DNA of 64,000 bases from Paralichthys olivaceus (Eukaryota; Chordata; Actinopteri; Pleuronectiformes; Paralichthyidae), in the NCBI RefSeq assembly GCF_024713975.1, contig NC_091116.1:12368986-12432985 (forward strand), in the 5' to 3' direction. Below are positions 22,620 through 37,600 of the stretch, in pieces. The number at the start of each line of letters is the position of its first letter. The first letter of the stretch is position 1. Both the position numbers and the translations under genes were made by a program. The notes below the pieces were generated by a model that saw only the letters and a program-made list of their open reading frames with translations, was not told the origin of the DNA and did no database searches.

Positions 22620-25600
22620 ATGATGGTCCCCTCACTGCTCTGGCTCCTGATGCTGTGGGGACTTCAGGGTCTTTGGGCTCAGGACTATGACGAGGACTAT
22701 GAAGAAGAGGTGGTGACCACCAGGAAAAAGACCAAACTATATCCATCCAATTCCATACCACAAAAACCCAAATGTAAGTCTGACATACTCTGAAATTCTC
22801 TCTTTTTACCACGTACGGTTCTGCAGAACCTTAAAGTCGAGGCTCCATTTGTTCCATTCCTGTAAAAAAGGTGCTGCCACAAGTGAAGAAATAGAACATG
22901 ATACTCAACAAGGACATTCTGAAAGATGCACTAGGACTGATCACATCTTTCAGGCTTCTCAGAACCATTCATCTCCTGTGTGACTACTCAGCGCTCTGCT
23001 ACCCAAATGTTACACTCGCTCAGAATCCTGTTTCCCCAGGCACATTCTCCCTGTGACATATTTCCGTGAAGATTAATGTGATTTATCCTCAGCCTATATT
23101 AGATCTGCAACCTCCTTCCATTGCTGAAGGTTGGTGCAGCAAGTTCAGTTACTTTTATTCCCACTTCAAAATGATATGTCACATTCATGAAAGCCTAAGT
23201 GGTCAGTAAATCACCTTAAGCTCCTCTGGCTCTGCAGATGAAATTTCCTCCTGACTTGTAAAATATGTTTGGCTATGAAGATAGTTGGGTCTTTGTGTTT
23301 CGCTGGAAATGACAGCAATGGTTTCCTCTTATATCAGTTTAGCACAGAACACCGTGTGCAGTTATCATAAGTTTCTTAGAATGTGTGGATTCAAACTGCT
23401 GCTCTAACTCTTGGCCAGAAAGCAAACTATTTATAATTCTCATAATGGGAAACTATTGTTGTGATATCACAAATGTGCAACTTCTCTTTTCTCTCAAGCG
23501 CTCATTGACGAGGGCTGCGGTTTGGAGTTAGCCTTCCTGATTGACAGCTCAGAGAGCGCGAAGGACAACCATGCCCAGGAGAAGCTCTTCGCCTCAGACG
23601 TGATGGACCGCCTGCAGGGCCTCCGGCTGCAGACCGGCCGCAGTCTCACCTCCCGTGCGGCGCTCCTTCAGTACAGCAGCCATGTTATCATAGAACAGAC
23701 CTTTAAACAGTGGAGAGGAATCGACGACTTCAAGGCCCGAATCGCTCCAATCGTGTACATCGGTCATGGCACCTACACGACCTACGCTATCACCAACCTC
23801 ACTCGCATCTACCTGGAGGAGTCGGACGTCAGCAGCATCAAGGTGGCCATTCTGCTCTTCGACGGCATCTCGCACCCCAGGAATCCAGACATATTTTCAG
23901 CTGTGGCTGACGCCAAGAACCAGGGCGTGCGTTTCTTCACCATAGGCATCACACCCGAAGCCAATGAGCCAACCAACATGGCTCAGCTGCGGCTAGTTGC
24001 TAGCTCCCCCGCCTCCCGCTACCTTCACAACCTGCAGGACAGAGGCATCGTGGAAAAAGTCATTCAGGAGATCGTGAGTAAAAACACTCTTTGGTGTCAA
24101 ATTGCCTGCACAAGTAGAGGTAGTGACGGTTCTAGATTGGACGCCCCAAACATTTTGGTTTCAGTGGAGGAACCTGAGGTCAACCCCCCCCCTCCATTTA
24201 CTCTCTCAACCATATTATCCCTTTAACAGAAATTCTATCTTTAAGTGGGATTAGTCTCTTAATTATTAAAGGAACTTTCATTCATTAACGAATGAGCTCA
24301 GCTCAGAAAAGCATTGTGACAGAGATTTTCTCATTAAACCAAATACTTGCAGGATTGTGTAAAGAACTTAAATTCAGTGCTAATGCGTTCACATTAAACG
24401 TAGATGACAGATCTGACAGGGATAAATATACATGTTTTGGTGAACATCACATGTTCAGACCTGCCCACTGTCTAATACTAATCATTTTCCAGCTTTAATG
24501 TTTCTCATGTACATTTCTTGGCACTTCACACCCAGTGGAATTCCATGTATGTTTGATAATTGCTCATGACTGGAGGATAGAAATTTATGACAGGAAGCTT
24601 CCAAACAGTTATTATGCAGACAGAAATCTGTCTATCACATGAATAAAATGGTAGTTTCTTTGACCTCTCCATGTAACCCACTGTGGCACCGTGGCCCACT
24701 GCATCCCCACTCCTGCCACGGGGTTAGTTATGCTCTCCCCACCCAAATCATTCTTCAGCCACACACAGAGAGTTATCTTGATTTGTTCCTCTGCACTCGA
24801 GTGATTGGAGTCACTGGTAATGTATCCCCCAAAGAAACAAGATCGAACATGTGCTGCACACGCAACCAGGCTTTTGGCTGTAACATGTGCTTTGAATTTT
24901 AAAGTCTTGTGTGTGAAATTGGGCGCAGTAAGTACAAGAACCCAGGGAGAACATGCACGCACGCTACATTGTTTGAGCAGCTCCTCAAACGCCACTTGGA
25001 AATCAGGCTTGCTGTTGACACAGGTGGTACACGCCAACATGATAAGGGACAACTTACGAGAAAACAATCCCTGGAGCAGACAGGCTGCACGGTGCCGGCA
25101 TGCAGACCCCCAGCAGCAGCAGCAGCAGCTCCACTCAGACGTTCATCATTCCTTTGTGCAGGCAGCATCTGTATGTCATAAGCATGAGTCTCAGTTCCTG
25201 AGAAGAGGAAGCTGTCTTTTATCTCTGGTCGTAGCCCTCCATTGTATTTCTCCATCCTCCAGGAATGGACAGACTGTCTGTTGTCTTCAAACACCCCCTC
25301 CCCACATTTCATCCCCTGGATGCGTCGGCTATTTTACTGATCAATGCATGTGGTTTGTGTTTAGTCTCAGAGGAATATGGAACATTCCCCATTGTGTAAA
25401 GAATGTGGTCAGCTTTGAAGAGGGAAGCAGCCACCGGGGTGAAAACCAGGGCTCTGGCGGGATCTGTCTGTTACAAGAGTTAGTGCGAGTCCACTCGCAA
25501 GAGGCCTTTTGAATAATGTAGCGTCGCAGTGAACGCCATGTTTAGTGGGTGTGCACAATTCACAATCGTGTTCCTTTCGCATCACAATAAAAGATGGGCT

Positions 25601-28600
25601 CACGTTGTGTTTCTGTTAGCTGGTGGGGTTTGAGTTAACATCAACAATATGGAGTTCATCTGATAACAGCTTGACGTTGTGTTGTGTCTCTTGCTCTACA
25701 GACGGCGCTGGCAGATGAAGGGGTAAGTCTCATGACTGCTGTCTCATATCTGGATTTGTGTCCCTGTGAGGCCTGTCTGACTCTCACCTGTGTTTGAAGT
25801 GTCCCCTGGCCCAGAGCAAGTGTGCGTGCGACAAGGGAGAGAGGGGTCCCAGCGGCCCTCCTGTAAGTATTACCCAGAATTCATATGTTCACTCGTAATC
25901 AGGACACAGATAAGGTTGGGTTTAGTCACTCTGCCTGTGTGCCCAGATCATTGTCCATTTTGAAATAAAAATGACTGTACGAGTAAAAATAACTCAAATT
26001 CAGAAAAATGACTTGAATGTTTAATATTTTTCAAAGCCACTTTGCTGCAGCAGTGAACGTAAAGCTGAGGCCAGACATTCCTCGAAGCGTTTACTGGGAG
26101 CAGGCCTAAACACATAGTGAATTTACATGGGGAATCAGCAGAATCATGTCAGGAACAAACCACTCGGGATTGTGCGAGGACACATGCAGAATCAGATGTT
26201 ACATGCATGACTTTCTTCGCCTGCCAATGCCTTGTCGTGACTGAGAAGGTCGACCACAATTAGACGTAGCGGTTTCGCTTTGATGTATCTTCACTGGATG
26301 AGAAGCGAGTAATTACCCCCTTGAACCTAATGCTCTGAACAAAAGCTGTTTCACATCAGGGGCAGCGGTGACGGAAGCAGAGGATGCAGACAGACATGCA
26401 GAGAGGGGCTTACTTGAAAGAGGAGAACATTCACAGTCCACGACACACATGCATGAAAACAGAGAAGAGCCAGACAGTTGCTCGGGCTCCCAGACTCAGT
26501 GGCCTTTGTCCATCAGGATGCATGGAGAACAAGAAGAGCTCTTTCATTGCTGAACACGAAGCTGCCGAGCTCACTGAAACTGAAAAGAGTAGTTTGACAT
26601 TTTGGGACATGTTCACTGTCCTCACTGCGAGTGCATTAAATCACACCGTGCAGGTTAAAACCAGGCTGTGATAAAACGTCCAAAGAAATTTCGATTGAAA
26701 GACATTCTGAATCCGCTGCTGCTCCGATTTGCCCCCTCCACTGTCTTCGTCTCCATGGCAACAGCTAATGTTCAATTCCTCACCACGTGGAGTCAAAGTC
26801 TGAAACTGCGGAGGCTTATTGGACTGAGGTTGTATTCTGAGGTTCATATTATAAAGGTATTCTACGTGAGCTGTTTGAGCAAATACCCAACTAAAATGCA
26901 AAAGGTACGAGTGCACCAAAACACCAGTCGGATGCGCAGCTGTTTTCTCATGTTTCCTAAATTAAATCATTTTCTTCACAGGGCAAGAAGGGCCGTCCTG
27001 GAGAGGACGGAAGTCCTGGTTTCAAAGGAGCGAAGGTGATGCCTGCTCATTAACCACCAGTTATTGTTCAATCAAACTGCATAATTCAGAGCTGATGCCT
27101 GTTAAATATATTGCTGATATCTTTCCTGGTAAAAGTAGAATCCTTGTTTTTCTTAGGGGGAGAGTGGTCTCAGTGGACTTCCAGGTCGTGAAGGAAGTGA
27201 GGTGAGATGAAGTTCTTAAATCAAGTTGTTGATAAGTCGTCAAACGCAGGATAATTTCAGTACAAATTAAAAAATCATCTTCCGCTCAAGTCGTTGCTGT
27301 AAATAGAGACAGGTCTCTTGTGGTCTGATGTTTTGGTTGCTGCTCGTCTCCTCCTGACTTAACAAGACTGTTCTGTACACACAGGGGAAACCAGGATACA
27401 AAGGAGAGCAGGTATCGTATGGATTCTACTTTAGATTCTCTCAATGTCTGCTGATGGTTTGTCAAAGTATAGAGTTCCCACGCTGAAGCTGTGAGAGAAA
27501 ATGAAGAATTATCATGTTTTCCAGATGCTCGGGTAGAGATAATACACACAATCATCACAGCAGTGTGTACATCTGTGTTTAATGTCTACAAGTGTCTCTA
27601 TCTTCTAAGGAATTTAAGCCACAAGATTTTAATTACAAGGATCCTATATTATTATAAGTCTTAATACTCATTACTCCAAGATAACCAGTTGGAAATTGCA
27701 CTCTGGCATGAACTGGTCATTAGAAAAACAATGTGCTGATAAGTATGAAACTGTATTTATGAAACTGTGTTTGTTCTCTTACAGGGGGAAAGAGGGGAGT
27801 GTGGGACGCCTGGGATTAAAGGAGACAGAGTATGTTACCCTTTAACCCGAGTTAGACTCACACTGTTTTATGTTGACTTGAGTTTGGCTCATGTCCCATC
27901 CGTCCTTATATTCAGTCTATGGAGGTGATAACATTTATTTATGAAGTGAAATATTGTTTTATGATTAAAACTGACTAAAGTTTATCCTCCATACCATTTC
28001 AATCTATATTTTTATCGATCACATTATAAGTGAACCCACCAAACAGAAACCACTTAAAGATGAAAGTATTGCTCATGATCATCATGGATGAGGAATTTAA
28101 TTTCTCCTCTTTTCCAGGGTCCTGAAGGAAATGTTGGCCCGAGAGGAAATCGTGGTGTCCAGGTGAAATCTACTTTCTATTTATCATCAATTCCAGTTGA
28201 CTGACACTTGACACCTGCACAAGATTTCCATTCTAACTCGTATACGCAGTTCACAGTGAGATTCAGATTCTGAAATTCTCAGTAATCTTTTTTAAACAAT
28301 GGCTGAGTGAGTCATTCATTTTCACAGCTGTAGAAGCAGCAGGCACAAGCAGATTTTCACAGATGTTTTTCCCGTCAAGTGTCAATAATACATCTGTTCC
28401 GCTGCAGCACGCAAAGAAATGTTTAACACTTATTTACAATTCAGGGTTTGCCTGGTCCACATGGTGATATCGGACCTGAAGGTGCAATGGGTAAAAAAGT
28501 AAGTATTCCTCTGTTTGATGCTTCTGAAATCTGTGTTGAATATGTATGAGGTGTGTACAATAGATAGTGAGTCAGAGTTTCCTATCTGACTGGTTCTCCT

Positions 28601-31600
28601 GTCCAAGTGCATTGATTAAAGGTGACCTGCAATCTCAAAACCAGATGCATATCTGCAGGATGTCTCGTTGGATGCAACTCTTTTCCAGTCTGGGTTGAAT
28701 TAAGTTTCTTTTATAGCTGTATGAAAAAATGTAACCTCAAAGATAATGAATAACCCTGGAACCTGAGAGGTGACGGGGTTAAACATGTGGTTAAAAACGA
28801 CATGTGACAGAATGTGTGTTCTCTCCGTTCTCACAATCACATTACTCACGAAGTTGACATTTAAAACGAGTTCAGATTAAGTCGATCTCTCACATAGATA
28901 ATATCACAAATGTTAAGTAGCCCTACACACTAATTGCTTGACCATATGTGTGAATACTTGTGAGTTATGATCCATCCCCAGTAAAACATTTTGAAACCTT
29001 TCTGAAGTACCTCATCTGTTATTACCTTGTCAGCCTATTTGTCTGGCCCTATTTTTTAGCCCCTCTCCCTTCTTATAGCTGCCAATTCCGCCATGAGCGC
29101 ACACTCCCCACCAAGTGTTCCCTCCTTAATTATTTTGGAAGAATGTTCATGTTGATTGTCTGGCTGTCATCCTATATCACTTGAACAGCAGACTAATGTC
29201 TGGCTTTAAACATTGTCCCAACCTGCCTGAAAGGGCAAGGGAAGGAAAAAAAAACGTGTCGGTATGCACCTACTAACAATTCCACGCCCTCTCTGCGTGT
29301 CTTAAAGTGCCCTACTGCTGCACACCGTGGCTGTGATTTACAGCTTCCCTGGAAATAATTGCATTTTTTCACAATAAAGCCTTGAAGGAATGAAGGGACC
29401 CTGTATTACATTTCGAACCACCTTTAAAAATAGCTGAAAATTAGAGGAAGGAAAAGTAGTTTGTGTAAGTGTGAAGAGGAAGAGAGAACCAGGGCAGCTC
29501 TGCTGTTCCGTCCATATGAAAATGAAGCTAGAGTGTGTGTGTGTGTACTTGCCCACGTCTGTCCCTGCCTGTCTTTTTATAGGGGGAAAGGGGACTTTCT
29601 GGGCCACCTGGAATCCAAGGGGAAACTGGGATCGGCCTCCCGGGACCCAAGGTGAACTCTGCCACCCTTCTGTGCTGGAAAATCAAGTCATGATCGCATA
29701 ATAATCCACCTCACCCACGTTTGTGCACCCCTCTCATTCTCTCGCTACTCCGCAGGGTGATGTTGGTTTCCAGGGGCAACCGGGGCTCCCCGGCCCTCCA
29801 GGTCTTGGCGAGTCTGGACCTCCGGTGAGTACGATGCCAGCTGTGAGACTGAGGGTAAAGCTGCATGTGTTGTTGCACTGCACTGGGTGAAATATAAACA
29901 TGTGTGATAGTGCGAACCAACCAAACAACTTACCAGTCGAAAAAGGTTGTATTTTTCTTTGTCCTCCATCATTCAGACATTTCTCTTTTGTTTTAAATCA
30001 GGGGCCTCAGGGGCAACAGGGAGTCCAAGGTGAGAGAGGGCCACTGGGAGAAGGTCTGCCTGGACCAAAGGTGAGTTAGTGTTCATGTATTTTATGCCTC
30101 ATGCTCATGCACTAAAACCTTTGAGTCCTCTTGACCCCATCTTCATGCATTCATTTCACTTCACCCACCAACCCACTGACCTGCACGAAGCCCTCATCTG
30201 GGCTCCAGATTTCAAGGTCGTCATGAAAGGAAATTGACAACGTGTACGGTTACAACGGCTGACAACACTGAGGTTTCATAAATTCACATACGTCAGTGCA
30301 GCATGGCTCCGATTACCTCATGGAGTGACCCGGTCCATTGATCGTCCCCAGTAGAGGACATGAGAACACACCAGGGCTGAGTAGATATGGCAATAAGACA
30401 GGAAAAGAGCCAGGACACCTCGAGACATGACAGAGGGAGTGACTCAGAAAGAGATGAAAGAATTTGTTTGAGTTTGTTTCCTGCGTCTGTGTCTTCTCAG
30501 GATGTACACACACACACACACACACACATATGTACAGACACTATCACACAGGTGCACATGGGCAGAGGTTCCAGAGTAAAGGCTGAGGTGCAGGTTCCAT
30601 TCTGCAATTACCCAAATGTTTGAGACAGACATTAGGAAACGATCTTTCCCCATCAAAGTGTCACGTCTTGTTTTCTTAAGGAGGTTCTGAAACGGACCAT
30701 CAAGTAAAACCTTCATGTGGGACATCAAACAGTTACATCAATTAATAATATGTGAAAAATCAATAACTTTCTTCTCACAGAGCGAAGACAGATGACTGTG
30801 TAGGTTTATCAGCATCATCTGTAAAACAGAACAAACCCTTTTGTTGTCTGATAAATGCAGACGGTAAAACTAAGTGTGATTAAGTCGGTGGAATTCCTTT
30901 AGGTCACGACGAACCCAATCACTCGCTGGCTTTCTTACAGTATCAACAGATAGGCCTTACATCAGAGGGCGCAGTAACTTTAATTCAGGTCCAATTCTTA
31001 TTCTTTCCACTCGCTCCAGGCCTTCATCCAATTTATCATCTCCACTTTCCTCGCGGGGATGGTAACAGCTAGTTTTCACCCTTGAACAGGCGGAGGTGCA
31101 TCCACCCCTCCCCCTTGTAAAGATTGGCCTCGGGGGTGCTTGTTTTTTCCCTCAGCACGAAATTTGACCGCAGATGGCGTTCTAGCTCCAAAGCAGCGTT
31201 CCTCGCATGACGTGTGCCGACAAGCTCCGGATTCACAGGAGCTCATCAGCAGTATTATGCTTTTTCCACATCATTAGCACCTTGGTTTGTGTGTCAAAGT
31301 CAGGGAGCAAGAGTTGGGACAATAAATCTATAGTTTTAAAAGCTAAGACACACACTCCTGTGTCTGACACTTTATTTCTGTCATCCTTGTGTGACCTCAG
31401 GAGACATTGGATTGTCTCTGCAGTCAGTCAGACACTTTTTTATTGTACCTACTGTCAACTGATCTAATTCCTCACTGAATTGACACCCTAGTTCCCCTGC
31501 AGACACTTGAAGACATATGCAGTGTGATACTTTGCTTGGAATTATATTTGAATAAATATTCTTTCTGTTATGATTTCATGAATTAGTCAGTAAACCACAG

Positions 31601-34600
31601 AGAAGGCTCGACCACTTGTTCTCCCTCTGTGCAGAAGCTATCATGCAGATATTATCGTGCCTCAGGCTTCTGGCCCAGTTACACACACTGAGTACGTAGC
31701 AACCACACACCGAGAGTGAGACCAAGTTAAAACCACACACTGTAAACAACGAAGACGGCTCATTCAAAAGTGAAGCCAAAACATCTCTATTGACATCTAC
31801 TAATGCTAATGATTGTTTCTCTGATGATGCTGTGACTGTGATGGTGTAACTTTTCTGTGTCTCCACAGGGAGAGCGAGGCTTGGAGGGGCCACGAGGGCC
31901 CAGAGGACAGCCGGGCGCTGGAATTAAAGGCGACAAGGTAGAACAGAGTGGCTGTAAATAAGACGCCTCGCTGAAAAGGCCTTCACACTAGCATGAGGAC
32001 AAAGAGTGTTGTTGTGAAGAAGGCCAAGTGTTGGCAGAATCACCAACTAACACTTTCAGATTCAAGGTCAGAGCTTGGAGGGTGAAGGAGGAACGAGGCT
32101 TCTTGGTTTAATCTGGGAGTCTGCAGCCGTATTCTCTCTACCTCTCAGGCTGTGTTTGACTGGGAGACTTTAAAATGAGATTAGATTCATCTAATGTCAC
32201 CGGAAGATGACGTTAACATTGAGAAGTGAATGAATCCGGCTCCCAGAAAAAATCCGGCTCTGTGAAAATACTTGCCGAGCGTTGTGATGACAGTTTTATC
32301 GCAGCTGCGAGTGGAAGTTCATCGAGATAATTGCAACGTGTTCTGTGGGGGGGGTTTAACATGCATTTACAATGTCGCTGCAGCATGTGACCGATGCAAG
32401 TATTGTAACATGCAAATTGAGTTATGTGTATATAAAGATTTTACTGCGTGAAAGTACTCATGCAGTGCAATAAACAGTACATATTCATTACTGAGCCATA
32501 AGGAGACACAGGATGTTGGCAAAGGAAACAGGTGCTTTCCACATGCAGTAAATCATTGGAATGTGAGTACGATTCTCTGTCAAGCTCTCAACATTGACAG
32601 TTATCATTATCTATTCTTATATCTATAGGGGGATTTTGGACCTCCAGGTCTTCCTGGACCCCTCGGACTCCCAGGCGTGGGCATACAGGGTGAGAAGGCA
32701 AGTACTTTACTCATACAGTGACTCCAGCTGTGGATTCAACTGCAATGAAACTATACTTTATCTCGTTACTAAGTTCCTTCAACGTATTGGACATTTCACT
32801 TCACCGCAGCTTGTATGAAGCAGAATACTTACTTTTCGTGTGGATTCTTTTCCATAGATGCTTTTGTCTTTTATTAGAAATATTATTTTATTCATCACTT
32901 CATCTGTTGGTCCTTCCAGGGTGTAGAAGGACCAAGGGGGCCACTAGGAAGCAGAGGCCCACCAGGAGAGGGCTTGCCTGGACCCAAGGTGTGTACATAC
33001 ATAAAATACTGTTTCAGGGGCTCCAGAAAATTGCCCCCACTCCCCTGAGCCCAGTGTTTAATATATAATCTTTTTTTGTTTCACACAGGGAGACCAAGGG
33101 TTGCCGGGTGAAGTTGGCGCTCCAGGGGATAGAGGGGCTGGAGACCCTGGAGCTAAGGTACGTCAAAGCACTGTGCTAAATTTCACATCAACAACAACCG
33201 TCTATACTTTCTTCAGACCTAAAAATGTCGACGTATCCACAAATGTGTCCTCAGGGTGAGCCAGGATCAACAGGAACGTCGGGTCTGCCCGGGTTGCCAG
33301 GAGAGGACGGGGCTCCTGGACAGAAAGTAGTTTGGACATTGTCTCCTCCAATATTAAGCCTGTAATAATGATCTAAAGTCAATTCATTGAATGCATACGT
33401 GTGTTTTTGTCATCAGGGGGAACCAGGATCTTCAGGTCTCAGGGGCCTAGAGGGGGCACCTGGAATTGGCACTCAGGGGGAAAAGGTACAGAATAAACAA
33501 GGGGCATTCCCTGCACACTGTTTTGCCCGTGTTGCAGGTAACCTCTATGTATGATAAGTTCTGCGAACGGATCACTAATTGCATTCCAAACGTTTATCTT
33601 TTAAGGGTGACCAAGGCCAAAGAGGAATAAGAGGTTTGACCGGTCCGCCTGGCATCGCTGGACCCTCCGGACCAAAGGTGAGATGCCACTGAGACCCTGT
33701 TTTGAGGCTGTTGGAATATAAATGGCAAGAGAGCCGTTAATGATAATAACACATTGTTCTTCATCAGGGAGAAGCAGGAGCACAAGGCAGGGGAGGTCCT
33801 CCTGGTCCACAGGGGCGTTTCGTTGTTGGACCCAAGGTAACTACGACTTTAGAAAACTGTTGGAGCCTGTTACACTAACTGCACCTTTCATTTCATATCT
33901 CTGAGAGTTGGCATGTTCATACACTATTGTTTCTTGAGTTCATGTGGAACCATTGTATCTCATGGCTTTAGCAAAACTCTTCATCCATATGTGTCCCACG
34001 TGTTCTAGGGTGATCTTGGCCCCGGTGGTCCTCCTGGTCCGATTGGGGAAACTGGCTATGGACTTCCTGGTCCAAAGGTGAAGCTCAGTATAAACAACAA
34101 TGATTACACACACTTGAAGTTTTCATTTTCAACGAACAAGTACAAGCGTGTTGTCATAGCTGAACAGCCTGTGTTTGGAAAATCTATTATCCAATGAAAT
34201 GTAATGAGAGGCAGCACATGTGCAGTTTTCACCCTTGGGTTAATTTCCCAGCAAGAACAGAGACGATGACAAAAAGGGTCGTAAACGCAAAGCTACATCC
34301 TGTTTTTCTATTTTTCAATAATTATAGTGAGGCACAGCAAAAAAACAGCAAATGTACTTTCACAATTACTTTGTTTCCTTCGCATGAATAAATGATTCAC
34401 TTCACCGTGTCTGTGTGCTGCAGGGTGACCGTGGAGATTCAGGCCCACCAGGTCCGTTTGGTCCCAAAGGAGACGGCTACCCCGGCCCCACAGTGAGGAA
34501 CCCGTTCAGTCACTGCCTGTCCACTCCTAAAACTCTACCGTAGACTGTTATATTAAGATGGACGACATGCCCGCCCCCCCCCCAGAAGTGAAGCCAAAAA

Positions 34601-37600
34601 CCTCGTCTGCAATATCGTGTTAGAAGATCAGACATGGACCAAACTAAAGTCAAAATACACTTTGCATTCATTATTTTAGGAAGTTCTTATCACGCTGATG
34701 TATGATCCAGTGTTAGTCTGGTTTTAAACAGTTATTTGCTATAAAAGGATATTTTGGCTTCATTTCTGGATGTAGTTGTAGGATAAATGCTGATGTGCTT
34801 TTTTCGCATTAGGTGAAAAGATCAGAACTGTGAGCTGTGTGTTCTAACTTCATGTCCTGTGTTGTTTAGGGCCCTCCTGGTCTGCCTGGACTTACAGGAG
34901 AGCCCGGCCAAGAAGGAGTCGGCGTCCCGGGTCCAAAGGTGACGACTTGGTTCTCTGATATCCAGAACAATGTTTGACGTGTTGGGGGCAGAAAGTGATG
35001 CTCTTCATTTTCATTGTGTTTCACGTGAGGCCAATATTAGAAGTGTAATTTCAATGTGTTCAAACTGAAACCTGGGCCAAACCAAATGTCAGGTACTGTA
35101 AGATCAATTAGAAAGCTACGATGAAAGGTTTGGTCATTTGTTAGAGGAAAGTAATTAAAGGCAACAAGATTTATCTGAGTTAATTTGTCTGATGGATTGT
35201 GCTGCGTGTAAGTCGTTATATATCTTCTGTGTTTTTTCCTCTTTGCAGGGGGATATTGGTTTCCGGGGGTTGCCTGGTTTACCAGGACCTCCGGGCGAAG
35301 GGCTCCAAGGACCTCTGGTACTTGATACAGATTTTTCTTCTGTCTAAAATTATTTCAGCTTCGACTTTTCATTAAAATTTTTAACTCATAAAAAACTGTT
35401 TTTCTACAAACACAAAGTCGATATTCACAGGAAGCTTCGGTCATTGAACCTGACACACGAGCAGATGGTCGTGATTGAGTCATATTCTCTGCAGAATTGT
35501 GTTTTAGCAGCAGTCGGAGCTCCGGAGTGAAAAACGTTTCTTCATCCGGTGTTTGAACATGCCCACCACAGGAGCCGTGTATTCAAAGGCTGCCACTTCA
35601 TTTGCTCCGGGTATTTATCACGATTTTCCCTGCAGCTCTCTGACACATCGGAGCAGAGTGAGAATCTCCACGGACATATGTGTCTGATGGGAAGCACTTG
35701 GCCTAACGGGTCTAAATGAGGCGACTCTCAGCCCCCATATGTCCTCAGATATCACATCCACATTCCCCGCAGGCTTCAGACCAACGTCTCTGCAGGACTG
35801 AGCCCTGTCACAGCCGTGCAGCAGCAGGCAGGATTTAATTGACAACTCGACTAATGACGTAAAATGAGGCAAAGCGAAAAAAAGCTGAAAAAATGGCGGT
35901 GTCAGAAATGACTCAGTATAATAAACGAGGGGTAATCATCACCTCAGATTTGATATTTTCTAGAAAAGGCTTTTCAAAGTGTTTTACATTTATTTTACAT
36001 CGTCACCTGACCCCAGAGTTGAAAACCAAACCAAAGGTTTATTTATTCATGTTCACACTGCAGGGTCACTTTTATTCTCTTTCGTTTTTCTTTTCAAATC
36101 TTATTCATGTCACTGTTTGTGGTTCTACACAACTGAACTTGTGTTTCCTTACAGGGTAACCCCGGGCGACCTGGTCCATCGGGGCCAATGGGGCCCCAAG
36201 GACAAGGAGTTCAAGGGCCAAAGGTTTGTTTATTATAATATGATAATCTCAGTAGTTTAAACAGAAGTGAGCTGTGTTAGCATTCTACCTGTGGCTCTGA
36301 TGTTTCTGCCACTGATATTGTTGAACTGTGTTGGATTCAGGGTGAACAGGGGTCCCAGGGTGTGACAGGGCCAAGGGGGCTATCTGGAGAGGGCTTTCCT
36401 GGAGCTAAAGTGAGTTTAGACCTTTGACTGTGGGGCTGAGTGAACGTATTCGGCTCTGATCACTGACTTGTTGCCACGCAGGGTGACCGCGGCTCCGCCG
36501 GGGAGAGAGGGTTGAAGGGAATCAGAGGTGACATGGGAGATCCTGGAACCCCGGGACAACCAGTGAGTGATGTGATTTGTCCGTTGACTGTGAGCTGATG
36601 TGTGAGCAGCAAACACATGTCAAAGAATTCTGCTCTAACCCTCGTTATCACTCGTTTTAGCAAATATATGTCCGTTAATTTGACAAACGTTGCAAGAATG
36701 CTCTCGTTTCTTTTTGAAATGTCTGTATCTTAGGGCCGAGTTGGTATCAAAGGGGAAGCTGGACTCACTGTGAGTCTTCTCATATGTTCATGCACTTTTT
36801 TCGTTCTCATCCTCTCATGTTTATTCATGTGCTCATAGCATGTTGGTGTGTTCATTTCAGAGAGAGGACATCATTCGAATGATCAAAGAGATCTGTGGTG
36901 AGCGAACTCTGCAGTATTTATCTCCAGCACTGAGCCACTGTCTCGTGTTATCTGTAGATCGTCAGATCAGATTCCGCAGACTGAACCTCGTCAAAGTGAC
37001 ATTTCAGTCATGAGCTCATTTTGTGATTCCAGGATGTGGGATCAAGTGTAAGGAGAGGCCCATGGAGCTGGTGTTCGTCATTGACAGCTCAGAGAGCGTG
37101 GGCCCTGAGAACTTTGAGATCATCAAGGACTTTGTGAACGCGCTAGTCGACCGGGTCACGGTGGGTCGCAACGCCACCAGGATCGGCCTGGTGCTGTACA
37201 GCCTGGAGGTGAAGCTGGTGTTCAACTTGGCTCGCTACGTCACCAAACAGGACATCAAGCAGGCCATCAGAAACATCCCGTACATGGGAGAAGGCACAAA
37301 CACAGGCACGGCCATTCGTAAAGCCACACAGGAAGCCTTCTACAGTTCTCGTGTGGGAGTCAGCAAGGTGGCCATTGTGATTACTGACGGCCAGACGGAC
37401 AAACGGGAGCCGGTGAAGCTGGACATCGCCGTACGAGAGGCACACGCCGCCAATATTGAGATGTTTGCACTGGGGATAGTGAACACCACAGACCCAACAC
37501 AGGCGGAGTTCCTCAGAGAGCTGAACCTGATCGCTTCTGACCCAGACGACGAGCACATGTTCCTCATCGATGACTTCAACACTCTGCCAGGTGAGACTTG

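Noticed and set aside
24805-25512. A 235-codon open frame in a col28 intron
   Set aside because: It overlaps an antisense 151-codon frame and the sequence has no recognisable domain or splice support in phase with col28.
37143-37556. A 137-codon antisense frame over the second VWA exon
   Set aside because: Shadow of a confident VWA-coding exon.
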